This document shows, in pieces, positions 23,867 through 34,347 of a DNA stretch of 64,000 nt. A program made the translations under genes and the position numbers. Position 1 is the stretch's first letter. Each line of letters begins with the position of its first letter. A model generated the notes under the pieces. That model ran no database searches. It had not been told where the DNA came from and saw only the letters and a program-made list of their open reading frames with translations. Origin of the DNA: Triangularia verruculosa (lineage: Eukaryota > Ascomycota > Sordariomycetes > Sordariales > Podosporaceae); contig MU863892.1 of assembly GCA_033296885.1 (NCBI GenBank), forward strand, positions 248,001 through 312,000. The letters run 5' to 3'.

Positions 23867-24457
23867 CTACTCCTGCATCCTGTCACCATTATTTCCCGTT
23901 GCCTTTGCCACATCAGCAAAATGCGCCTTGGCCCTCTCCCACGTCTCGGCCTCGACGTCCCGCTCCGTAGTTGACGAAGCAAGATTCAGTCTGCCGACGT
24001 CCAGCTTGCCGTATTTGCCCGTGCCATCGGGCTCGAGGCGGGTCACGCCGGTGGACGACTTTTTGGGGTCCTTGTTATCGCCAGGTTGGGATTGTGATGA
24101 TGGTTGCTGCTGCTGGGAGGAGTCATCGGCTGCTTGGGGTGGTTGGGAGGCTGAGGCTGAGGAGGAGGGGGTGAGGGAGAGGATGTTGGCTTCTTCGAGG
24201 GCGTAGATTTGACGGTCGAGGTGCTTGGAGATGCGGTCGATGGTGCGGAAGTAGGATTCCTGGGCGGCTTTGAAGCGGTCCTGGGGCTTGTTGGGGGAGG
24301 AGGGGTTGGGGGGTGTGGCGAGGGCGCGGAGGGAGGAGGTGAGGGGGGTGAAGAGGGTTGTTATGTCGCGTTCTGTGGCGGCGAGATGGGTGAAGTGTTC
24401 GGGGAGGGTGAAGGGGGTGTGGATGTCGATGGGGGGTTGTTGGTTGGGGGGGTTCAT
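23867..24457 (-). CDS. MED11: Mediator complex subunit 11
   Basis: Head-module subunit of Mediator, which links activators to RNA polymerase II and TFIIH. A single exon of 196 residues starts at the Met of MNPPNQQPPIDIHTPFTLPE, in the context ACCAAAATG. The diagnostic block is FKAAQESYFRTIDRISKHLD followed by RQIYALEEANIL (about 75-110), the helical bundle that pairs with Med22. The rest is Ser/Gln/Pro-rich and then a C-terminal helix (DVEAETWERAKAHFADVAKA). The frame stays open upstream of this Met, but that part resembles no Med11 and lies in the promoter. The gene is divergent from TAF5 (630 bp apart), so two general transcription factors may share a control region. Confidence 0.88.
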   Translation of the reverse strand: MNPPNQQPPIDIHTPFTLPEHFTHLAATERDITTLFTPLTSSLRALATPPNPSSPNKPQDRFKAAQESYFRTIDRISKHLDRQIYALEEANILSLTPSSSASASQPPQAADDSSQQQQPSSQSQPGDNKDPKKSSTGVTRLEPDGTGKYGKLDVGRLNLASSTTERDVEAETWERAKAHFADVAKATGNNGDRMQE

Positions 24458-24961
24458 TTTGGTGGTTAGTGGGGGGGCGGTATAGTATGGGTTGATTTGT
24501 TTGGTGAGAGTGAGAGTGGAAGTAGTTGGTGACAGGTCAGAGTTTAAGTTGAAGATCGAGGACCTGGAGCTGCCCCGCGAAAGTGAAATGTGACGTGAAG
24601 CTAGGACCAGGGGTCTTCGCGCTAAAGCGGCAAGGGTGGAGCTTGAGCACGGGCCTGGTGCAGGGAGCACCTCGACACAAACGCGGAAAACTCCGCGTCA
24701 GTTCACGTCGCTCCATGCAGGCAGTCCACTGAAGCGGCGGCATCGAGTATAAGTTTGGGAGATACATACCGGTGGTTTGATATCCTCACTCACCAAGCGA
24801 ATCGAAAGAGATACCCACCTTCCCTACACGGCTGCAACGACGGAAGGACGATACCATCTGATTTACAAATATCGGAAGTGGCGGAGCTGGAAAGTGTGAT
24901 AAGGTTTCTGGTTTCATGAAGTAGAGCGCGTTGGGGAAGCGCGACCCCGCCAAGTGTGTGT

Positions 24962-25008
<47 letters not shown>

Positions 25009-25088
25009 TCGCCTCTTTTTCGCTTGAGGGAAAGGACCAGAGAGATCATCGACTTCCAATTCACACACCTCATAGCTCAGCGGTCACA
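24458..25088. promoter_or_regulatory. Divergent promoter between MED11 and TAF5
   Basis: This 630-bp stretch has outward-facing genes on both sides. It contains a TGACGT half-CRE at 24591-24596 and a long TC microsatellite close to TAF5 (listed separately). Transcription-factor use is inferred. Confidence 0.4.
24964..25003 (+). repeat. (TC)20 microsatellite in TAF5 leader
   Basis: Twenty uninterrupted TC units, ending 85 bp before the TAF5 start codon. The tract is a pure pyrimidine run on the coding strand, in the position typical of fungal initiator or 5' UTR pyrimidine tracts. Confidence 0.95.
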
Positions 25089-27715
25089 ATGTCGAACCCT
25101 CCACCCCAATCAGCAGGACAGGCTCCACCGAATGCCTCGTACTCATCCCAACCACAGTCGGCAGGAGGTGCTGTTGCTCCCTCACAGCCGGCGCCGGCTC
25201 CCAGCACCCCGTCAGCTCAGAATCTGAACCAGATTGTAGGTGAATTTCCTTGCTCTCGTTCTTGACTTTCCAGGTTTGCAAATTCTTCATTTGCTGCCCC
25301 GAAGCTCCGCCGTTTTTTGGCTTCTTCACACAGCCGCCACCGAACGCCCTTTTACACTTTAGCTTGAGGGTTTAAACCTACGACCCGGTATACTTTCGTC
25401 CAGACATTACCACAACTGAATCCGCGAATGGCGGAGAAAGAGGCAACGCCAGTTGGCCAAAATGCTGACCAAAGAATCGTTGTGCAGGTGACCGACTATC
25501 TTAGGAAGAAAGGATTCACCAAGACCGAGGCCGTTTTCCGCTTAGAGACCGCTCACCTGGGGCCGGACGGCAGACCGGCGAACCGAGGTCAAGATCAATC
25601 AGATCCCAAACGCTACCAGAAGGGTTTTGTTCTGCTCAAGAGCTGGATTGACAACAACCTGGACATTTACAAGTTTGAGCTTGAAAAGCTGCTATGGCCA
25701 GTCTTTGTCTATTCCTACCTGGAGCTTGTCAGTACCGGCTACTACGAGGACTCAAAGAACTATCTCGCTGCGTTCCGGCCGCACTTTGAGACAGTTCACC
25801 ACGATACGCTCAGGCTTCTCAGCACTATCACGCTGCCGCAGCACATTGCCGAGAATCAGACAATCAAGCTGTACCGGGAGAACAAGTACCGCATTCCTTT
25901 GAATCAGACTGTGGCTTTCAACCTCTTTCAGTTTCTCAATCGCGAGGCCGATTCAGGCGGACATATCATAACCTACATTCTTCAGACCTTCTGTCACGTC
26001 GACAACAGCTCACGTGGCCCCATCGAGCCTTACAGTTTCGAGGCCGTCTATCGCCGGACCCAAAACCGCGAGTTGGATGAGATTGACGCCCAAGAGGGTA
26101 TTCCTGGAGTCTTCACCGGTGTTGCAAACCGCGACGTTCTCGACACCACAGCCAAGTTGAAACTCGGCCCACTGCCTATGGAGCCGGAGCTTAAGGACGA
26201 CGTTCGGGTTGAACTTGAGGAAGAGGATCAGTTGCACCCACCAGAGGACAGCCGGTCTAGCCTGGTCGACGAGTTTGACAAACGTATCAAACAAGAGGAG
26301 GGCGACGACGTTCCATCGCGAGCCGACCTACCTTTGCCACAATCTAGGGCCAGAGACGTCGTCATGGAGATGCAAAAGGTGCGCGAGAACCGCGACAGGT
26401 TCCTGATTGAGGGGCGGACTGGAGGCGTTGGAGTGTCTATGTCAATCTGCATGTTTACCTTTCACAACACACTTGGGAAGTAAGTTGCCTCTTCTGGTAG
26501 TTCGTGAGTATTTGCCATCATGCTAACCATAACGTCCCTAGCGTCTCATGCATGGAATTCTCCAACGATCAACAGCTAGTTGCTGTTGGCACCTCAGATT
26601 CTTACATTCGTGTGTGGGACCTGGAGGGCAAGCCGCTCCGTACAACTCTCGATAACGAAAAAGACCTGAAAGTCAACAACAGAAAGTTGATTGGGCATTC
26701 CGGTCCGGTTTTCGGCATCTCGTTCTCGGATTCGATTGCTTCACTTGGCCGCAACCCTTATATTGAAGGATCAGGGAAGCCAGTAGACACCAGCTCAAAG
26801 TTGCTGCTGTCATGCTCTATGGATGGTCAGGTTCGTCTGTGGTCGTTGGAGTCTTGGTCATGCCTCTGCATCTACAGGTCTCACGACGGGCCTATCTTCC
26901 GGGTTCTTTGGAGCCCACACGGCCACTACTTTGCGACTGCTGGGTGGGACAAGACGGTTCGCATCTTTACGCAAGATCATGCTTCAGCCCAGAGAATCAT
27001 GGTTGGCCATGATACCCCTATCTCGGCTATTGCCTGGCACCCCAATGGCACATATGTCTTCTCGGCCTCGGACGAAACTGACAAATCGATTCGCATGTGG
27101 TCGATTACCACTGGCGGTTGCGTAAGAGTATATACTGGCCATGCCGACTACATCAGCGCTTTGCAGTGTGCTCCGAACGGAAAGATTCTGGCCAGCGCCG
27201 ATAACGGCGGCAACATTTTCCTCTGGGATATCGAAAAGAGCAAACGGATTAAGAGAATGCGAGGGCATGGAAAGGGCGGCATTCCGTCTCTCAGCTTCAG
27301 CTCGGAGTCCAACATCCTGGTCTCTGGCGGGCTTGACGGCACGGTGCGAGTTTGGGACGTGAAGTTGCCGGCCGATCCAAGCAAGGCGAATCCTCTTGCC
27401 GGTGGTTCAGCCCAGCCGGGTCAACAGCCTGATGGGGTAACCATTGCTGGCGATAGCATTGCCGTGGCCGGTTCAGGAGACAGCCGTTCTATCACGGTCG
27501 GCGGACAGGGGACGCAGGCTACGGGTGCCGGCACGTCTGGTGCTGGTAGTGGAAGCGGTGGCGGTGGTGGAACGGGCAAGAAGAAGTCAAAGGAGGTTCA
27601 AGTTACCCCTGACCAAATCAGCGCGTTCTCCACCAAGAAGACTCCGGTCCTGAAGGTTCAGTTTACGCGGATGAACCTGGTGGTTGCCGGTGGATGCTAT
27701 GACCCAGATCGTTGA
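25089..27715 (+). CDS. TAF5: TFIID/SAGA subunit TAF5
   Basis: Scaffold subunit of the TFIID transcription factor, also part of SAGA in many fungi. Exons 25089-25235, 25404-26479 and 26542-27715 give 798 residues. Layout: a Pro/Gln/Ser-rich head, a LisH-like helix pair (QRIVVQVTDYLRKKGFTKTE, about 72-100), the TAF5 NTD2 domain (KSWIDNNLDIYKFELEKLLW onwards to about 260), an acidic linker, and six WD40 repeats from about residue 408. The repeats end with VRLWSLE, VRIFTQD, IRMWSIT, IFLWDIE and VRVWDVK. A Gly/Ser-rich insert and a Lys-rich tail close the protein. The splice at 26479/26542 restores FTFHNTLGNVSCMEFSNDQQ, the usual entry to the propeller. Confidence 0.96.
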
Positions 27716-28257
27716 GTTGGTAGGGGATGAGATCGAATTGGGTGTTTTGCAGTAGCGTTTGGGTTTATATCGGCGTCAAAATGATCAAGGGAACAAAAAT
27801 GGATTCTCGGGTATGGGAGGCAGACATATCATTGGCGAACAGCTGAGCCTGGAGTTATGGTCGGGCTGTTAAACTTGTTTTCCATGGTAATAATTGATTG
27901 TAGCGATAGCAAATGGCATAGTGACAAACTGATCTCATACACTGGGCACGTTGCTGAGCTGAATTTCTCTTCATGAATGGCATGTTAACTGGTGGGAAAA
28001 GGGGGAAGCTCCCCCTCAGAACCCCACACTGCTGGTTGCCAAGAAAGGCTTAGTTCAACGACCTGGGTACCTGGCACGAGGCATGCGCTACCTGCCTGCA
28101 TTGCGCAACGCACCAGCTGTAGCTCCTTCTTGGGACACTCCCCAACGAACGTCACAAGTAAGACGCCCGCTGCAGTACTGTCTTTGTCCTCAGCCTGAGA
28201 CATTCTTTGCGCAATTCAGATTTCACCTTCAAGAATAACAGCAACGGACTATTAACC
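27716..28257 (+). other. Intergenic, TAF5 3' end to VPS5 promoter
   Basis: About 540 bp with no supported gene or repeat. Confidence 0.6.
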
Positions 28258-30075
28258 ATGGAGGACCCCTGGGCCGACTCGGCCGGCACTTCCCAACCTG
28301 CCGGCGACAACAGCACTACCACTCCCGCCACGAGCAACCCTCCCGCTTCGGCTGCCGCGACCTCCAGCGCTGCCACCTCTTCTTCACGCCCGTCGAGAAT
28401 TACCCCCCGCCGTCTGATCGCGAAGCCGACGCAGCTCCAAGCAGTAGAAGATGATCCCCTCGGCCCTCTCGGTGCGGCAGCTCCCCCGCCCGCGACGACG
28501 CCTGCCGCGGAGGATGCCTCCCCTCCTGTTCCGCCCTCGAAGGAGCTGCCTTTGAGAACAACGATGCCAGCTTCGGCTGGGCAAGGGAAGAGAGCTGGGC
28601 CCCCGGACCCGCATAGGATTGACGACGATGACGACGCTCTGTTTCCGACTGGGCCGAGACAGCCGCCTCCGGTGCAGGGCGCGTTGCCGAGCCCGGTTAG
28701 GACGACGGCGGTGCCGAGCGTGAGCGTGGAGCAGGCGGCGAAACCGGTCTTTAACATCACGGTGGGGGATCCGCACAAGGTTGGGGACTTGACGAGTAGT
28801 CATATTGTTTATTCTGTTAGGACGAAGGTATGTCTAGCGTCAAACTTTGGATGGCTTGGGTGCTGACGATTTAGGGACAGACCACGTCCAAGGCGTACAA
28901 GAATCCCGAATTCGAAGTCAAGCGCCGGTACCGCGATTTCTTATGGCTGTACACTACTCTTCACGCCAACAACCCCGGCGTTGTCGTTCCACCTCCTCCA
29001 GAGAAGCAGGCGGTTGGCAGATTTGAAAGCAATTTTGTCGAGGCGAGAAGGGCGGCGCTGGAGAAGATGTTGAGCAAAATCGCGGGGCATCCACAGTTGG
29101 GGCTGGATGGAGATTTGAAGCTTTTCTTGGAGAGCGAGAGTTTCAACATTGACGTCAAGCACAAGGAACGCAAGGAGGTCAATTTGGGAGGGGAGTCAAA
29201 GGGTGTGTTGGGGTCACTGGGTTTCGGTGGTGGCGGCAGCAAGTTTGTGGAGCAGGATGACTGGTTCCATGAGAGGAGAGTGTACTTGGATGCGCTGGAG
29301 AACCAACTCAAGGCTCTGCTGAAGGCGATGGACGGGATGGTGCAGCAAAGAAAGGCTATGGCGGAGGCGGCTGGAGACTTCTCGGCTTCTCTCCACGCCT
29401 TATCAACTGTGGAACTCTCTCCCACGCTGTCGGGCCCTCTCGACGCGCTATCGGAACTCCAGCTTACCATCCGCGACGTGTACGACCGCCAGGCCCAGCA
29501 GGATGTGCTCACTTTCGGCATCATCATTGAGGAGTACATCCGCTTGATCGGCAGTGTCAAGCAGAGCTTCTTGCAGAGACAGAAGGCCTTCCACAGCTGG
29601 CATAGCGCCGAGGGCGAGATGCAGAAGCGCAAGGCGGCGCAGGACAAACTGCTGAGACAGGGGAAGAGCCAGCAGGACAGGCTGAACCAGGTCAGCGCTG
29701 AGGTCGCGGATGCGGAGAGGAAGGTCCACCAGGCGAGGCTGTTGTTTGATGACATGGGCCGGTTGATGAGGTCGGAGCTGGACAGGTTTGAGAGGGAGAA
29801 GGTGGAGGACTTTAAGAGTGCGGTGGAAACGTATCTGGAGAGCGCGGTTGAGGCGCAGAAGGAGGTTTGTTTTCCCTCCCCCTATTACTTATAGCTACAG
29901 ACAGACTAACATTTGTGAACAGCTCATCGAGAAATGGGAGACGTTCCTCATGCAGCTCGACGCCGAGGACGACGAGACGGTGTTTTACCGGCCACCGGTT
30001 GTGCAGGCGAACAAGCCGGCGGGCAACACGGCGGTGGATAGGGCGAGAGCTAGGATTGACGAGGACTCGGATTAG
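28258..30075 (+). CDS. VPS5: Retromer sorting nexin Vps5 (SNX1/2 type)
   Basis: This PX-BAR protein forms the membrane-bending part of retromer and returns cargo receptors from endosome to Golgi. Exons 28258-28827, 28875-29864 and 29923-30075 (introns 47 and 58 bp) give 570 residues. The first about 160 residues are disordered and Ala/Pro-rich. The PX domain runs about 163-290 and holds the phosphoinositide-binding RRYRDFLWLY motif and a PPPPEK loop. The BAR domain (about 330-550) is predicted helix with coiled-coil character (RQKAFHSWHSAEGEMQKRKA). Start chosen at MEDPWADS, in the context ACCATGG; the frame is open upstream but the sequence there has no match to the family. Confidence 0.95.
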
Positions 30076-30828
30076 TCGTTTGCAGAGGGTCTTGTTGGTC
30101 GGGGGGAGCAGCGGTCGGGGAGTCAGAGTAGTTTGGGGGATAGGACGAATCACACAGGGGGTGCGGACAGGAGGGAGGAGTCGAGATCGAGTAGCTGGGC
30201 GAGTGAGTGGAGTTCTGTCTTTGGGGGATTTTCATGGGCGGGGTGAGGTTGGAGGTGTGTCAAGTGTATTGGGTAGTTTGAGGCAGGCGATGGTGATTGT
30301 TATGGGGGTTTATTGGAATGGGTTTTGTTGTATTGTTTAGAAAAGCCTCTTGATGGGCGTTTGAGGGGGTGTGTTGGAATTAGAGGCATTCTCGACTCAT
30401 TTGTGCCTGTCCAATTGCTGTGCCCTCTTGGACAAGCCATGATGGTATGATGTGATTCGAAGTGTTCTCGACCTACCTGCCCCTTTCTTATGTTAGTTGT
30501 CTCATCTCTTCGGCTTTTTGGATCTCTGGCCAAGAGAGATGGTCTGTAATGGAGAGAAAGTGTAGCCAGACGTCGTGAGGCTGGTTGGCCTCTACCACAG
30601 AAGTAAGGGGTCAAGACAGTCCTGCTCGTCCTGTTTACTTGGTCCAAAAATACAAACTTTATATTCTCACAGTATATAATACATTTTTCCAATTCCCCTT
30701 CCCTATTCCGTTCCATTCCCCCCCTCCCTTTTCGTATCCCTTATTTACAATCTCCCCCATATTCACCCCCTCCCCATCTTTTCCCATTCCTTTCCTACCT
30801 ACCCCTCAACCCATGCTATCACCATCCC
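30076..30828. other. Intergenic between convergent VPS5 and MRPL36
   Basis: About 750 bp holding both 3' ends. A polypyrimidine stretch (30690-30830, C/T) lies next to the MRPL36 stop codon. No gene seen. Confidence 0.6.
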
Positions 30829-31404
30829 TTATTTCTTCTTCCCCCCCTTATCCTTCTTCGCCTGATCCTTGGCACTCAACCCACCGCTCGTATTGTTATT
30901 CGTGCTGGCGGCAAAATCGCTGATCAGCCCGACCAAGCTGTCAAACGGATCATCGCTGCTCTCCTGCTGCTTCGTTGCTGCGTCTTGCTTTTGTTGCTGC
31001 TGCTCAACTTGTTGTTCAGGCTCCTCGGCGTCCCAGCCGCGGCCGTAGCGCTCCCTGAAGGCGGCGAGCTTGCCGGCCTCGTCGACCTCGACGTTGCGGA
31101 GGGTCTTGTCGGTGGGCTGCCAGAGGATGTGGTTGCGGGTGTCCTTTGCGGACTTGTAGAGGGCGAGGGGGGAGGTGGTGCGGACGGTGTAGGTGGAGCC
31201 GTCGGAGAGCTGGACGAGCTGGGTGAATTTGTAGGGGCGGCGGTGGCGGGGGATGAAGGTTGCGTGACGGACTTGGAGAAGGTTGTGGTGGTGGGGTTGG
31301 GGTTGTGGTTGTAGTAATGGGGAGGTGGTGATGGAGGGGGTTGATGTGAAGGAGGTTGTTGGTCGCCGGAGGACTTGGAGTCCTGATGTGGGAAGTTTTG
31401 GCAT
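30829..31404 (-). CDS. MRPL36: Mitochondrial large-subunit ribosomal protein bL31m
   Basis: Structural protein of the mitochondrial ribosome (yeast Mrpl36, bacterial L31 family). A single exon of 191 residues. The first about 45 residues are a Ser/Thr/Arg-rich presequence. The family core is RHATFIPRHRRPYKFTQLVQ then LSDGSTYTVRTTSPLALYKS and DTRNHILWQPTDKTLRNVE. A Glu/Gln-rich segment and a Lys-rich end (AKKDKGGKKK) extend beyond the core, as in other filamentous fungi. The gene is divergent from the flavin-reductase gene. Confidence 0.92.
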   Translation of the reverse strand: MPKLPTSGLQVLRRPTTSFTSTPSITTSPLLQPQPQPHHHNLLQVRHATFIPRHRRPYKFTQLVQLSDGSTYTVRTTSPLALYKSAKDTRNHILWQPTDKTLRNVEVDEAGKLAAFRERYGRGWDAEEPEQQVEQQQQKQDAATKQQESSDDPFDSLVGLISDFAASTNNNTSGGLSAKDQAKKDKGGKKK

Positions 31405-31648
31405 GGTGGGTGGTTTTTGGGTTGAGTATATAAGTTCGCGATTGATTGACAGGTTGGAAGGTGTGGGAAATATGTGGCGGGGGGGGGTGTTATCGTCGTC
31501 ACTGTTGTCGTCCCCGGGTCTTGCTGCGCCGATTGGTCCCCCGGTTCGAAATTTTGATACTGCGATTGAGCTTCCTGCCTGCCTGCAAACCCGCGACCCG
31601 CAATTGTCTGGTAGCCAGCCAGCAAGGTTTATGGGGGGTCCGGGGTTG

Positions 31649-31684
31649 TTATCGGCTTATCGGTTATCTTTTTCTTATCGATAA
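31649..31684. promoter_or_regulatory. Cluster of five GATA motifs in a divergent promoter
   Basis: TTATC occurs at 31649-31653, 31657-31661, 31664-31668 and 31675-31679, and GATAA at 31680-31684; the last two form a TTATCGATAA palindrome. GATA-type zinc-finger factors such as AreA/NIT2 or the siderophore regulator SreA bind such sites in fungi. The cluster lies between MRPL36 and the flavin-reductase gene, 183 bp before the latter's proposed start. The target gene is inferred. Confidence 0.5.
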
Positions 31685-31867
31685 CCTTAATTTGCAGGGG
31701 TGGTGGGAGCCGAGCGAAAGCGGTTCGATGACGGACCCGAGAGCATGGGATTGGAAGGTTGATTTTTGAGAGGTCCAAGTGGATTTGCAACAAGACGGGC
31801 CGAGGGACGAGATTTGAACTTGTTGGAGGTTCATTTGGTTTGGCTTGTGAGGATTGGCGTCGAAACA

Positions 31868-32858
31868 ATGAATTGTCGCCTTCCAACATCGACGGGCCTG
31901 AAGGCTGCCGCAGAGAAATGCAGCAACTCGGCCTTCACATCAGCAGTGAGCATGAGCGCAAGGCCAATATCAAGATCGCTGTCAATGCGCCGGTTGTGTG
32001 TCCAGAGTCAACACATCCATAAGGGGCATGTACCACCATGTACAGTAGTGCCAGTTCAAAAAAGGATACCAATTCAGAGTATGCCCCTTTCTCATCTTCT
32101 TTTTCTCATGACTTACATCTCTTCTAGAACCAACACCTCACCAACATGAGCAACACCGGGCCTTCACCACCAACCCTCGCCCCCTCCGTTCCTTCATCAC
32201 ATCACCGCCTCAGCCGCCAAGCATACACCCCCATTCTAGCTTATTAGATCCCACACCACTACCAGAACAACTTCGCTCCCTAATGCGTCTAATAACCCAC
32301 TCTGTCGTGGTCTGTACATCCTCCTCTGGACCGACACCGCGAGCAATGACGATGTCATCATTCACCTCCCTTTCACTTCGGCCTACGCCCATCATATCTT
32401 TTAACATCGCGACACCCTCGCGGACCTTTGATGCTGTTTCAGCCTCTAAACACTTCAATATTCATGTATTGTCTGATGACCCCTCCGGAGCAAGGATAGC
32501 GGACTGGCTGGCGAGAGGAAACGCAGCTGGGTTGGAGGTGTTTGAACAGTTACGACAGGAGTGTGGGTGCGGGTATGAGACAGGAAAAGGGAGAGAGGCG
32601 CCGGTTATCAGAGGGCCGGGGGTGCTGTACGTGCTACGTTGTGAGCTTCTGGAGGAACCGATGGGTGGATTGGTCAAAGTTAGGGATCATTACATCGTTC
32701 TGGGTGAGGTGAAGGAGATTGTGGAGGTCAATGGGGGCGGGAAAGAAGAGAAGTTTGGGCTGATGTATGCGGATAGAAAGTATAGGGAACTAGGAGGTTG
32801 TATTGTACCCGGTGAGGGACTAGAGGGAGGGAAGGATGGGGAGGAACAGGGGCTGTGA
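31868..32858 (+). CDS. Flavin reductase-like (FMN-binding split barrel) protein
   Basis: The product has the flavin-reductase-like domain, which binds FMN and reduces or transfers it with NAD(P)H. Exons 31868-32078 and 32128-32858 (49-bp intron, GTATGC donor, TTCTAG acceptor) give 313 residues. The domain starts at LRSLMRLITHSVVVCTSSSG. It has the MTMSSFTSLSLRPTPIISFN strand pair and the SRTFDAVSASKHFNIHVLSD block, followed by a DHYIVLGEVKEI strand. The N-terminus is Ser/Arg-rich without acids around MSARPISRSLSMRRL and could target mitochondria. An internal Met there (31952) is an equally good start. The domain is secure; the first exon rests on reading frame and phase alone. Confidence 0.75.
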
Positions 32859-33208
32859 CGGTCATAAGCCTACCTAGAAAAAGGGGCAGCCCCATGGAGA
32901 CGGTGAGCTACGAGTCATTAAGGTTAGAAGCCGTGTGTATAGATACCATTTAGGGGCGGTGGAACGGTCATCTCCTCGCATCACATGGCATTGGCGTTTG
33001 GTTGGGAGCATTTCACTTGTACAAATAAAAGAGATAGAACGGGGGATCATGAGACAAGGGAACAGGTGGTTGGGTGTTAGCCCAGAGAGAGACCATAACT
33101 TGATATTCATTGCTGCGTCGAGCGAGCATGGGTTATGAGAATCCGCGAAATGTCAAAACATAAATGTCCCTCCTTATCGGTTCTATTGTAACTTTGCTAG
33201 TTGTTGAT

Positions 33209-33704
33209 TTATTTGATCTTGACGAGCTCGGTCTCGAAGATGAGCGTAGCCTTAGCAGGGATGACACCGGGGATACCACGGTCACCGTAGGCAAGGTCAG
33301 ATGGGATGGTGAGCTTGCGCTTCTCGCCAATCTGCATGCCGACGAGGCCCTCGTCCCAGCCCTTGATGACCATGCCGGAGCCAACGGTGAAGTTGAGAGG
33401 CGAGCCACGCTTGTAGCTCTGGTCGAACTCGGTGCCGTTCTCGAGGACGCCCTTGTAGTGGACATCGACGGAGTCACCTATTGAGGGATTGAGGTCAATT
33501 TGGGGTTGAAAATGTGTAAGCTATGGAAAGAAGCGTACCTCTCTTGACCTCGGCGCCGGCGCCAGGGGTCAGGACCTCAATCTTGAGTCCGGCGGGAGCG
33601 TCGGCGGGGATACCCATTCTGGCGGCTGTGAAGGAAAGGTTGCGGGTTGCAGGAGTCAATTGACGAAGAGATCTGGTAGCTTGGAAGATGGAACTTCTGA
33701 ACAT
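33209..33704 (-). CDS. FKBP-type peptidyl-prolyl isomerase
   Basis: Catalyses cis-trans isomerisation of proline bonds and binds FK506/rapamycin. Exons 33704-33539 and 33477-33209 (61-bp intron) give 144 residues. The FKBP12-like core includes GDSVDVHYKGVLENGTEFDQ, GSGMVIKGWDEGLVGMQIGE, and the binding-pocket Tyr in SDLAYGDRGIPGVIPAKATL ending IFETELVKIK. The end is not an ER-retention signal. The first 29 residues (MFRSSIFQATRSLRQLTP...) form a typical mitochondrial presequence. They are followed by a second Met (MGIPADAPAG) where a cytosolic FKBP would start, so two products from one gene are possible. Convergent with the flavin-reductase gene. Confidence 0.95.
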
Positions 33705-34205
33705 GATGGGAAAAGGAGAGAAAAACGGGCGGGGCTTGGTGGAGGGGCAGGTAAAGCTCTTAAGGGGCAGTGGGAAAGAGAGTGGCATTCCAACAGGCAA
33801 GCACAGCAAACGGCCAAGGTGGGGTCCGTTCTTCCCTCCAAGCCTGCAGAGAGCTTCACCACAGCTCCGCCCCCCGCCCCGCGCGGCACCCCTCTTTCCT
33901 AATTGCGTCACCCCTCCAGGCGGTCGGGCGGGGCTGACGCTTAGCAGCCGAACGGCAGAGCACCGGCGAACCAAACACTGCGGATGGTGGCCTTTCTCCT
34001 GAATCTCCAATGTCGAACAAGAGGGGCTTCAAACAAAGTCGGTGAGATGCCGTGGATGTGCAACCATTCATGCACGTGTTTCTTCCTACGACCGGTGCCA
34101 AGCCTTGGTCCTGTCGATCTCCAAAAATAGACGGTTGCGGGCAGGAGAGGACAGGAGGTGACTGCTGCCGACGGACCTGACATGTGGTTCGCCAAAGCTG
34201 ATGAT

Positions 34206-34334
34206 TTACACCAGAACGAGGCGAGTATACCATGGGCTCTTGTCGTACTTGGTCATGTCCCTCGATGTGGCGGCGAAGAAGCCCTCAAAAGCACCGTCAA
34301 CGGACTGAGGTTGAAACTGGTTTGATTTGGCCAT
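34206..34334 (-). CDS. Small 42-residue frame inside an inverted-repeat arm
   Basis: A short frame begins MAKSNQFQPQSVDGAFEGFF and ends at a stop at 34206-34208. It contains the segment TSRDMTKYDKSPWYTRLVL. I recognise no family. It was noticed because the inverted copy at 34887-35003 has the same reading frame, with the start Met changed to Ile (ATG to ATA) and other residue changes. It may be a complete micro-protein or the first exon of a longer gene, since a GTGTAAAT-type donor follows directly after the last codons. Without transcripts this stays uncertain. Confidence 0.3.
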   Translation of the reverse strand: MAKSNQFQPQSVDGAFEGFFAATSRDMTKYDKSPWYTRLVLV

Positions 34335-34347
34335 GAGTTATGAAGCG
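34221..34347 (+). repeat. Left arm of 127-bp inverted repeat
   Basis: Base-by-base comparison with the reverse complement of 34877-35003 gives 116 matches in 127, no gaps. Of the 11 differences, 10 are transitions. Confidence 0.93.

Noticed and set aside
24458..24670. N-terminal extension of MED11 to the upstream end of its open frame
   Set aside because: No ATG opens it, it lacks Med11 similarity, and the Met at 24457 has a good context.
31545..31560. GGTTCGAAAT as a tRNA B-box
   Set aside because: The consensus needs GGTTCGANTCC, and no A-box or cloverleaf could be built around it.
32462..32677. Minus-strand frame opposite the flavin-reductase exon
   Set aside because: Antisense shadow of a recognised domain.
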